Below are positions 1-5,764 of a stretch of 42,204 bases of DNA, piece after piece (position 1 is the stretch's first letter; each line of letters opens with the position of its first letter). Source of the stretch: BM509 sp036396915. GTDB taxonomy: Bacteria; Desulfobacterota; Desulfuromonadia; Desulfuromonadales; Geopsychrobacteraceae. The DNA is taken from NCBI GenBank assembly GCA_036396915.1, contig DASWJX010000089.1, forward strand, positions 1 to 42,204, read 5' to 3'. The translations under genes were made by a program, and so were the position numbers. The notes under the pieces were generated by a model, which worked only from the letters and a program-made list of their open reading frames with translations, was not told the DNA's origin and ran no database searches.

Positions 1-93
1 CGCATTAATCAAGCGATGAGTTAGACACCGCAGTCCCTCAAGCAATTATCAATAAAATCCAAAGTTACCAATTTGGAGAGGATCAGGCAACAC

Positions 94-183
94 ATGAGGT
101 TTCTTGTTGATCGTGGCTTTGCAGAGCAACATGATTCAGAATGGGCATTGACTGAAAGTGCTTATTTCAAGTTCCACGTTTAA
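94..183 (+). pseudogene. Possible 3' remnant of a winged-helix-like coding sequence
   Basis: An open stretch runs in one frame from about base 25 to a TAA at 181-183, with an in-frame TAG at 22-24. The last 29 codons, from an ATG at 94, read like the C-terminal end of a winged-helix DNA-binding domain (…LVDRGFAEQHDSEWALTESAYF…). The upstream part is cut by the stop and by the window edge, so this is either a decayed gene or the end of a gene whose body lies outside the window. No family can be named with confidence. Confidence 0.25.
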
Positions 184-470
184 AAATAGAGGAATCGGCA
201 TATTACGTCGGCTCCTCGCTGTTTCAAGTGGGTAGCCTGAAATCCAGCTTGCCGGCAATGAGGTAAGCCCTATTGATCAGGGGGGCTGAGGGGAACCGTC
301 TTGAAAAATTGAAATTCGATGGGGCAGTTGCAGTTGGTGCCAATTTGTAAAGGGGGCAAAAAGGGGGGGAACGCAAGCTCTGGAATCCTTGAGGGACTTG
401 GCCGATTTTTTGGGACAGAATCAGGGGCCATAGAGTTTTACAGCAGAACTTTCTCGGCATACAGCCTCTC
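184..470. other. Intergenic stretch without a supported gene
   Basis: Between the remnant at the left edge and the TacT-like gene nothing codes convincingly. Open frames here have no ribosome binding site and only extend over the acetyltransferase gene on the other strand or in other frames. G-rich runs occur at about 280-295 and 350-370. The stretch carries no recognisable repeat arm, terminator or RNA and looks like decayed accessory DNA. Confidence 0.4.
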
Positions 471-980
471 TCATCTGCCAAGCGCCTCCACCGCCGCGGC
501 CAGGGTGGCCAGTGGCAAAAAGAGGGCGAGCGGATGGTCGGGCAGGGCGACGAAGCCATACTGCTCGTAATACTCGCGGGCACCCTGGTTCTTCGCAGCC
601 ACGAAAAAGCCGATGATCCCGATGTTTTCGGCAACGGCCAGGGTTCGCCGCATGGCATCGACCATCAGGAGGCCACCGAGCCCTTGCCGCTGCCGATCCA
701 TCGCTACCGCCAAGCGGCCCAGTTTGGCCGCTGGCGCTTTGCGCGGGTATTTTTTCGCGAATTCCGGCGGCAGTTCGGTCGTCACGACCTCGCAACTCGC
801 CAGCGTGAAAAACCCCAGAATCTTCGCCGGCTCATCCGAATCGACGAGGACAAAGGTGCGCGAGATCCCTTTGTCATTGTGCTGGCGCGCGGTCCTTTTG
901 AGAAAGTCCTCCAGGTCCCGCTCGCCGCAGCGAAAGCCTTCGCGGTCGTGACCCCGGGAAAGAAGTTCGATGCGAAGCAT
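471..980 (-). CDS. tacT: GNAT acetyltransferase toxin of the TacT type (type II toxin-antitoxin)
   Basis: A 169-aa GCN5-related N-acetyltransferase. Known TacT toxins acetylate the amino group of charged tRNAs and stop translation. The start of the protein (…FRCGERDLEDFLKRTARQH…) is the usual TacT/DUF1778-partner pattern. The acetyl-CoA-binding P-loop is visible as RQRQGLGGLL near residue 100, and the YYEQYGF segment near residues 137-143 carries the tyrosine typical of the toxin's active site. The ATG follows the antitoxin TAA directly, with no spacer, so translation is probably coupled. The full length and intact motifs suggest a working toxin. The exact aminoacyl-tRNA specificity cannot be read from the sequence. 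Confidence 0.88.
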   Translation of the reverse strand: MLRIELLSRGHDREGFRCGERDLEDFLKRTARQHNDKGISRTFVLVDSDEPAKILGFFTLASCEVVTTELPPEFAKKYPRKAPAAKLGRLAVAMDRQRQGLGGLLMVDAMRRTLAVAENIGIIGFFVAAKNQGAREYYEQYGFVALPDHPLALFLPLATLAAAVEALGR

Positions 981-1250
981 TTATAGCCGCTCCTTATGAG
1001 CGCGAAAGGCCGCAAGCAATTTCTCGTTCGGTGCCGGCGGGTTCTCGATCGCATCGAAAAACCGCCTCGCTGCCTCCGCGTCCAATCGAATAATGCTCTC
1101 CTCTTCGATCACTGTCCGCGCTCGATCAAGCGCAGCTTGAACGAGAAACTGATTAACTGTAGCGCCGCGCAACTCGGCCGCGCGGGTGAGAGTCTCGTAA
1201 ACGTGCTCGGGTACTCGTGCTGAAATGCGTGTTTCGACCTTCGTAGCCAT
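981..1250 (-). CDS. tacA: DUF1778 ribbon-helix-helix antitoxin of the TacA type
   Basis: An 89-aa protein beginning with the ribbon-helix-helix pattern ETRISARVPEHVYETLTRAAE, in which the first beta strand binds DNA. It continues with a charged C-terminal helix (FDAIENPPAPNEKLLAAFRAH), the part that wraps the partner toxin in known TacAT complexes. It lies immediately upstream of the acetyltransferase gene, the standard antitoxin-first order. A strong GGAGGT ribosome binding site (minus strand, 1258-1263) sits 7 nt before the ATG. Antitoxins of this family repress their own operon, and the perfect dyad at 1299-1337, about 50 bp upstream, is the obvious candidate operator. Confidence 0.9.
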   Translation of the reverse strand: MATKVETRISARVPEHVYETLTRAAELRGATVNQFLVQAALDRARTVIEEESIIRLDAEAARRFFDAIENPPAPNEKLLAAFRAHKERL

Positions 1251-1298
1251 GATGTCTACCTCCGTTTAAAGGCTGATCTGCTGCAAGACTAACATTCT

Positions 1299-1337
1299 GG
1301 AGCCATAATGGCAACCGATTGGTGCCATTATGGCTCC
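1299..1337. promoter_or_regulatory. Perfect 15-bp inverted repeat upstream of tacAT, candidate operator
   Basis: The arms GGAGCCATAATGGCA (1299-1313) and TGCCATTATGGCTCC (1323-1337) are exact reverse complements around a 9-nt centre. The dyad lies 49-87 bp upstream of the antitoxin ATG. Each arm contains CATAAT, one mismatch from a sigma-70 -10 box, so a protein bound here could cover the tacAT promoter. A ribbon-helix-helix antitoxin typically binds such a site. No run of T follows either arm, so a terminator is unlikely. Confidence 0.6.
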
Positions 1338-1669
1338 GGCAGTTGCTGTCGATTGTGCTGCGAAGCCCGGGGGCTTGGCCAAAATCTACCCGTATTGAGC
1401 GCTTACTTCGAGAGGGGATCGGCTCCTTTCCGGAGGCGGTCTTCTGTTCGGGAGCCTTGGCGGAACAGTTGCTTGGCTGACCTCATTTCAAGGTCAATTC
1501 TATTGTCGTCATGCCACGATCCGCACGCCTTGGCATAGCCGGAGTTCTCCAGCGCGTGATCTTCAGCGGGGTTGAACGAGGGGCGCGGCCAACGCATGGC
1601 AAGCTTGGCCACCTCCGGGGGAGAGAGGTTTGCCCTCGTTGCCGGGAGCCGGCATGGTGATTTTGTCTG
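1338..1669. other. Non-coding or decayed stretch between the tacAT operator and the orphan promoter
   Basis: Several overlapping open frames exist on both strands but none has a ribosome binding site, a recognisable domain or a consistent codon pattern. The minus-strand frame covering 1403-1750 could be a remnant, but I cannot assign it. I see no repeat, RNA or transposon end here. Confidence 0.35.
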
Positions 1670-1698
1670 TTGACATACATGACCGCGTCGGTTATAAA
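1670..1698 (+). promoter_or_regulatory. Strong sigma-70-type promoter with no gene behind it
   Basis: A perfect -35 TTGACA (1670-1675) and a -10 TATAAA (1693-1698) are separated by 17 bp, the optimal spacing. Transcription would start near 1705 and run rightward into the terminator at 1780-1815. No protein gene on the plus strand follows. Confidence 0.6.
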
Positions 1699-1704
1699 TA
1701 GAAC

Positions 1705-1815
1705 ATCGACGGTTTGTTGTGGCAGGCGAAACGTTGAAAAAGAATGACAAAGATTCCCGGAAGTACCTCCCAAATCATTGCCCCGCGATCTCCTCCTGGT
1801 CGCGGGGCTTTTTTT
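1705..1815 (+). ncRNA. Candidate small RNA (about 110 nt) between an orphan promoter and a terminator
   Basis: The unit is defined only by its ends: a near-consensus promoter just upstream and an intrinsic terminator whose T-run ends at 1815. It lies between two minus-strand genes and does not lead into a plus-strand gene. It contains an A-rich segment around 1737-1752 that could be an Hfq-type or target-pairing region. A 32-codon frame starts at the ATG at 1744, but no clear ribosome binding site precedes it and it would read through the terminator. I do not recognise the RNA family, so its function is open. Confidence 0.45.
1780..1815 (+). terminator. Intrinsic terminator, plus strand
   Basis: Stem arms GCCCCGCGA (1780-1788) and TCGCGGGGC (1800-1808) pair perfectly over an 11-nt loop and are followed by a seven-T run. 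The T-run exists only for rightward transcription, so it ends the orphan transcript rather than the leftward ChaN gene. Confidence 0.8.
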
Positions 1816-1865
1816 GTCTGCTTGCAGGTGCGCAGGGCTTGAGCGGGGATCTCCCGCCCTGCGGG

Positions 1866-3083
1866 CTACGGTTTCGGGTGCGCTTGCGCAGTGGAAAAAT
1901 CGACTTCGATCTCCTGAACTGCTCCGTCCCGTTCGACGCTGAGGAGCGCCCGGTCTTCACTCTTTTTCTGCTTGAGTCGATAGATCAGGTCGAAGTTTTC
2001 CGTGACCTCGATGCCGTCGATGCCGCGCAGGATGTCGTCGGCCTGCAAGCCGGCCTGTTCGGCCGCCGAGCCGGGGACGACGGAAACCACCGTCACGCCC
2101 TGTTCGCTCTCCTGGAGCCGGACCCCCAGCGTGACGCCCTGCTGCGGCAGATTTTCGTAGCGGGTATAGGTCATGAAGTGGTAGGGGGGCATCGGAAAGC
2201 CCGGCATGTCGACATGCATCGTTTCGACCTGCTTGTCCGCGGCGATCTCGATGGTTTTCGAGCCGATCAGCAGGTAGCTGAGCGGCAGGCGTCGAAAGGC
2301 GCGCCGGGGGATCCCGAATCCGTAGCTGACATGATTGCCGCCCGCCACCACCATGACCTGACGGCCGGCGCCTGCCTCGCTCTGCAGATAGTCGACCAGG
2401 TTTTCCGCCATGCTCTCATCCCACAGGGTCTGAATGCGCAGAAAACCCTCTTTCATCGAGTCGCTCACCGGATGACCGCCATAGATCGCCCTGGTCATCG
2501 CCTGCTGGTAGGGATCGGAAAAATCGAATTCGGGAAGTCGCTGCCGGATCTCTTCGGGCAGGTCCTCGATCGGCGACCTGCCGACCGCCTTCACCAGGTC
2601 CTTGGGAGCGTTGATGCCGATCACCGGAATGCGGTTTTCACGGGCAAAGCTCAGCAGCGGGCGATAATAGGCAAAGTCCATCTTCCAGTTGCTGAACCAC
2701 TGCACTTCTTTGATGAACTGCTTTTCCGACAGTTCTCCGGTTGACCAGCGGTCGAGAACCTCCTGCTGCTCGGGGGTGAACATCTCCATCGCCAGGGCCA
2801 TGCCGCCGGGATTCTGCTGCTGGAGATGGCTCAGAACCTCCAGTTGCAGTCGATGGGAGGCCGGGTTGTCGTGCGTCTCGCCGACATAGACGATGCGGGC
2901 CTGGGCGGCATGTTCCAGCATGGTGTCCCGGCTCACCTCCCGGCCGGTCGGCAGGTGGATAATTTCGCCGACAAGCGCCCGGCTGGGGGGCGGGTAGGGG
3001 AGCTCCGGATTGCCGAGGGGGGCTTTGCTCGCGCAACCGGTCAGGACCAGAAGCAGGAGCATTGCAAGATACTGTCGATACAT
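1866..3083 (-). CDS. ChaN/DUF399 family lipoprotein with a C-terminal PDZ domain
   Basis: A 405-aa predicted outer-membrane or periplasm-facing lipoprotein. The start chosen (ATG at 3083) follows GAGAGAGG and gives a clean signal peptide with lipobox LTGC, Cys17 being the lipidated residue; a longer frame upstream would only read through repeat DNA. Residues about 40-300 are the ChaN-type domain, with the family motifs YVGETHDNPASH, ALAMEMF and VVAGGNHVSYG. The Campylobacter ChaN binds haem and is linked to iron uptake. Residues about 315-395 (GVRLQESEQGVTVVSVVPGSAAEQAGLQADDILRGIDG) are a PDZ domain, which suggests binding to peptides or partner proteins. A hairpin (arms 1831-1838 and 1856-1863) follows the stop. 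The haem-binding role is inferred from the family only. Confidence 0.85.
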   Translation of the reverse strand: MYRQYLAMLLLLVLTGCASKAPLGNPELPYPPPSRALVGEIIHLPTGREVSRDTMLEHAAQARIVYVGETHDNPASHRLQLEVLSHLQQQNPGGMALAMEMFTPEQQEVLDRWSTGELSEKQFIKEVQWFSNWKMDFAYYRPLLSFARENRIPVIGINAPKDLVKAVGRSPIEDLPEEIRQRLPEFDFSDPYQQAMTRAIYGGHPVSDSMKEGFLRIQTLWDESMAENLVDYLQSEAGAGRQVMVVAGGNHVSYGFGIPRRAFRRLPLSYLLIGSKTIEIAADKQVETMHVDMPGFPMPPYHFMTYTRYENLPQQGVTLGVRLQESEQGVTVVSVVPGSAAEQAGLQADDILRGIDGIEVTENFDLIYRLKQKKSEDRALLSVERDGAVQEIEVDFSTAQAHPKP

Positions 3084-3104
3084 GCTGTTGCCTCTCTCTA
3101 GATT

Positions 3105-3220
3105 GATGGCGTCGTAAAAACGCGAGCAACTGCTGCGTTGCTGCAATTGCTCGACAATCGCGCGCCTTGCATGTGGCGCTTTTTACTTAGCCATCAGTCA
3201 TTTTGCTTTCTTGCGAAAGC
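3105..3220. repeat. Dispersed repeat, copy 1 (deleted form), between speD and the ChaN gene
   Basis: The body at 3105-3195 begins GATGGCGTCGTAAAAAC and ends GCGCTTTTTACTTAGCCATC, so its ends form an imperfect inverted repeat (GATGGC…/…GCCATC). A tail with the hairpin GCTTTC-TTGC-GAAAGC (3205-3220) abuts the speD stop codon. It aligns along its whole length with the copy at 5578-5731 but lacks about 39 internal bases. The missing block is bounded in the longer copy by the direct repeat ATTGCT. Confidence 0.8.
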
Positions 3221-3221
3221 T

Positions 3222-4031
3222 TCAATAGATGTTTTTCGAGTAGAAAATTTCGGTCATTTCCTGCTGCAGCAGCAGGTTGACCCGCTTTTTATCCTGATCG
3301 GAAAAATCCTCGAAAGCGGTGCCGAACAGATAGTTTTCCAGTTTGAATTCCTTGAGCAGCATTTTGGTATGAAACAGATTTTCCTGATAGATGTTGATAT
3401 CGACGCACTGGTAGAGCTCGCGAATCGATTTGCGGATAAACTGCTGGATCGAGTGGATCCGGTGATCGATATAGTGTTTGTTGCCATGGACATCGCGGGT
3501 GAAGCCGCGCACCTTGTAATCCATCAGGACAATGTCGGACTCGAAGGAGCTGATCAGGTGATTGAGAGCCTTGAGCGGACTGATCTTGCCGCAGGTCGAG
3601 ACGTCGACATCGACCCGGAAGGTGGAAATCCCGCTCTTCGGATCGCTTTCCGGGTAGGTATGAACACAGAGGTGACTTTTGTCCAGATGGGCCAGCACCT
3701 GATCCCCGTGCAGGGGCGGCTGTTCCGGCGGCTGCGCCAGCGGTTCCTCGGCAATCAGGATGGTGACGCTGGCGCCCATCGGATCGTAATCCTGGCTGGA
3801 GATATTCAGGATGTTGGCGCCGATAATATCGGACACCTCGGTGAGAATCCGGGTCAGGCGATCCGAGTTGTATTCCTCATCGATATATTCCAGGTACTCC
3901 TTGCGGGCCGCCGGTTTCCGGGCGTAGCAGATGTCGTAGATATTGAAGGAGAGGGTTTTGGTCAGGTTGTTGAATCCGTCCAGCTTCAGCCTGCGGCGTC
4001 GGCGTGGTCGTGTCATTTTTTTTGCGCACAT
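3222..4031 (-). CDS. speD: S-adenosylmethionine decarboxylase proenzyme, Escherichia coli type
   Basis: A 269-aa proenzyme that cuts itself and forms a pyruvoyl group, then decarboxylates S-adenosylmethionine to give the aminopropyl donor for spermidine. The self-cleavage site LDKSHLCVHTYPES is intact with Ser119 after Lys118, and Cys147 in the STCGKISP motif matches the catalytic cysteine; both are offset by 7 residues from the E. coli enzyme. Length agrees with the E. coli class rather than the short Thermotoga/Bacillus class. The start is uncertain: an ATG at 4016 (residue 6) is equally possible and neither has a strong ribosome binding site. It sits between thiC and the ChaN gene, with repeat elements on both sides. 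No spermidine synthase gene is in the window. Confidence 0.93.
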   Translation of the reverse strand: MCAKKMTRPRRRRRLKLDGFNNLTKTLSFNIYDICYARKPAARKEYLEYIDEEYNSDRLTRILTEVSDIIGANILNISSQDYDPMGASVTILIAEEPLAQPPEQPPLHGDQVLAHLDKSHLCVHTYPESDPKSGISTFRVDVDVSTCGKISPLKALNHLISSFESDIVLMDYKVRGFTRDVHGNKHYIDHRIHSIQQFIRKSIRELYQCVDINIYQENLFHTKMLLKEFKLENYLFGTAFEDFSDQDKKRVNLLLQQEMTEIFYSKNIY

Positions 4032-4131
4032 AGGCGATCATCTCACAGGTGCGAGCCGCTCGCGGGAAACCCCGGACGGCCAATAACAGAGATATATGCG
4101 ACAAGGTCATCTTGTCGGGCGAACAGAGCTT

Positions 4132-4179
4132 GATGGCGTAGCCATGCTCCGCGTTTTTGCGAAAGCCTCATGAGCTTTC
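4132..4179. repeat. Dispersed repeat, fragment (copy 3), between thiC and speD
   Basis: Begins GATGGCGTAGCCATGC and continues with GTTTTTGCGAAAGC, words shared with the ends and tail of the two longer copies, but the middle is missing. It can fold into two hairpins: ATGGC-GTA-GCCAT at the start and GAAAGC-CTCATGA-GCTTTC (4161-4179). The second hairpin lies just downstream of the thiC stop codon and may act as a 3'-end structure. Confidence 0.5.
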
Positions 4180-4199
4180 ATTGCGTTACCGTTTTGCAA

Positions 4200-5501
4200 T
4201 CAGCCGGCAGCCTGCTTGGCGTGCCGTTCATTCATGACTTTGTAGGCACAAAGTGAGCCGCACATGGTACAGGCGCCGTGCTCTTCATCGACCCCCGATT
4301 CAGCGCGCAGGCGCCGGGCCTTCTCCGGATCGATGGCCAGCGCGAACTGCCCCTTCCAGTCCAGTGCCTTGCGGCAGCGGGCCATGGCGTTGTCTTTTTC
4401 GATGGCACCGGGAACGCCTTTGACGATATCGGCGGCATGGGCGGCGATGCGCACCGCCATGACCCCTTCATGGACATCCTCGACGGTCGGCAGGCGCAGG
4501 TGCTCGCTGGGCGTGACATAACAGAGAAAGTCGGCTCCGGCCGCGGCGGCCACCGTGCCGCCGATGGCCGCGGTGATATGGTCGTAGCCGGGAGCGATGT
4601 CGGTCACCAGCGGACCGAGGACGTAGAACGGGGCGCCGTGGCAGAGACGTTTCTGCAGCTTGACGTTGGCTTCGATCTGGTTGAGCGGGACATGGCCGGG
4701 GCCTTCGATCATCACCTGGATGCCGGCAGCCTGGGCGCGCTGGGTCAGTTCCCCGAGGATCAGCAGTTCATGAATCTGGGCCCGGTCGGTGGCATCCGCC
4801 AGGCAGCCGGGACGGAATCCGTCGCCGAGCGAAAGCACCGCGTCGTAAGGGCGAACGATCTCCAGCAGGCGATCGAAGTGCTCGAAGAGAGGGTTCTCGG
4901 CATTGTTGTGCAGCATCCACTCGACGGTGAACGAGCCGCCGCGGGACACGACTTCCATGATCCGTCCCTCGTTTTCCATCCGGGCGACGGTAGCGCGGGT
5001 GACGCCGCAATGCACGGTGATGAAATCGACGCCGTCCTCCAGGTGCTTGACGACACCGGCAAAAATGTCCTCGACGGTCATGTCGACGATCGGTTTGCCC
5101 TGGTGCAGGACCGCGTCGCAGGCGGCCTGGTAGAGGGGCACGCTGCCGAGGCAGACATTGGTCTGCGAGGCGATTGCGGCACGGATTTCGTCGATCGGTC
5201 CACCGGTCGACAGATCCATGATCGCATCGGCTCCGGCGGCCACGGCGACATGGGCTTTTTCAAGCTCCTTGTCGATACTGGTATCGTCCTGACTGGTGCC
5301 GAGATTGGCATTGGTTTTGGTCCGCAACCCCTCACCGACTGCCAGCGGCGGTGTATTGGTGTGCTTGACGTTGCGGCAGATGACCGCCGTTCCGGCGGCT
5401 ACTTTCTGCCGAAGCAGTTCCGGATCGATGTTTTCGGCGGCGGCCGCCTGTTTCATCAGGTCGCTGATCTGGCCCGCACGGGCCATTTCCAATTGAGTCA
5501 T
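4200..5501 (-). CDS. thiC: Phosphomethylpyrimidine synthase, short (anaerobe-type) ThiC
   Basis: A 433-aa radical SAM enzyme that rearranges aminoimidazole ribotide (AIR) into hydroxymethylpyrimidine phosphate for thiamin. Conserved segments include LSTGGPIDEIR, TVHCGVTRATV, EGPGHVPLNQ and the C-terminal cluster ligands CTMCGSLCAYK. The cysteine spacing is CX2CX3C, one residue shorter than the CX2CX4C of E. coli ThiC. The protein also lacks the roughly 150-residue N-terminal domain of that enzyme; both traits are typical of the anaerobic short form. It lies downstream of the thiE-thiD fusion gene on the same strand, separated by 263 nt that hold a repeat element. Its substrate AIR comes from the purine pathway. 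No thiamin pyrophosphate riboswitch motif is visible upstream. Confidence 0.96.
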   Translation of the reverse strand: MTQLEMARAGQISDLMKQAAAAENIDPELLRQKVAAGTAVICRNVKHTNTPPLAVGEGLRTKTNANLGTSQDDTSIDKELEKAHVAVAAGADAIMDLSTGGPIDEIRAAIASQTNVCLGSVPLYQAACDAVLHQGKPIVDMTVEDIFAGVVKHLEDGVDFITVHCGVTRATVARMENEGRIMEVVSRGGSFTVEWMLHNNAENPLFEHFDRLLEIVRPYDAVLSLGDGFRPGCLADATDRAQIHELLILGELTQRAQAAGIQVMIEGPGHVPLNQIEANVKLQKRLCHGAPFYVLGPLVTDIAPGYDHITAAIGGTVAAAAGADFLCYVTPSEHLRLPTVEDVHEGVMAVRIAAHAADIVKGVPGAIEKDNAMARCRKALDWKGQFALAIDPEKARRLRAESGVDEEHGACTMCGSLCAYKVMNERHAKQAAG

Positions 5502-5530
5502 AGCTAATTACCTACTTAAACAGAGAAAAG

Positions 5531-5562
5531 CAGCGTCCGCAGCCGGATCGGCTGTGACGCTG
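5531..5562 (-). promoter_or_regulatory. Two-part hairpin in the thiC leader
   Basis: Arms CAGCGTC (5531-5537) and GACGCTG (5556-5562) enclose a second stem, CAGCC/GGCTG. Read leftward the hairpin is followed by CTTTTCTCTGTTT about 30-45 nt before the thiC ATG. That is a weak terminator or an attenuator-like structure. It does not carry the CTGAGA core of a TPP riboswitch. Confidence 0.4.
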
Positions 5563-5577
5563 CAGGTGAGCAAGTTT

Positions 5578-5731
5578 GATGGCGTCGCAAAAACTCACCA
5601 ACTGCGGCGTTGCTGCCATTGCTCTCGCTGCTGCGACGTACGGAAAAGTACGCCTCATTGCTCGACAATCGCGCGCCTTGCATTTGGCGCTTTTTGCCTG
5701 GCCATCGGCTATTTTGCTTTCTTGCGAAAGC
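5578..5731. repeat. Dispersed repeat, copy 2 (full form), between thiED and thiC
   Basis: The body at 5578-5706 runs from GATGGCGTCGCAAAAAC to GCGCTTTTTGCCTGGCCATC, forming imperfect inverted ends. It contains an inner hairpin CGTAC-GGAAAA-GTACG and the direct repeat ATTGCT that bounds the block missing from copy 1. The tail carries the same GCTTTC-TTGC-GAAAGC hairpin (5716-5731). No open frame runs through it, so it is a small non-coding, miniature-transposon-like or REP-like element. Confidence 0.8.
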
Positions 5732-5764
5732 ATCAAGTTTCTAGGTTGCCGGTTTGTTTCAAAC

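Noticed and set aside
1403..1773. Overlapping minus-strand frames of 96-115 codons
   Set aside because: They lie opposite the orphan promoter unit, have no ribosome binding site and no recognisable domain. They may be remnants, but this cannot be shown from the sequence.
1719..2744. Long plus-strand open frame of 341 codons
   Set aside because: It covers the minus-strand ChaN-PDZ gene in antisense, has no ribosome binding site and shows no domain. The ChaN gene explains the open frame through codon bias.
3170..3190. Sigma-54-like promoter in the repeat (TGGCGC…TTTTGC)
   Set aside because: The GG-to-GC spacing is 8 nt instead of 10, and the same word occurs in each repeat copy whatever gene follows.
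4278..5507. Plus-strand open frame of about 409 codons opposite thiC
   Set aside because: It is the antisense shadow of thiC in GC-rich DNA, with a His/Asp/Gly-rich composition and no motif.
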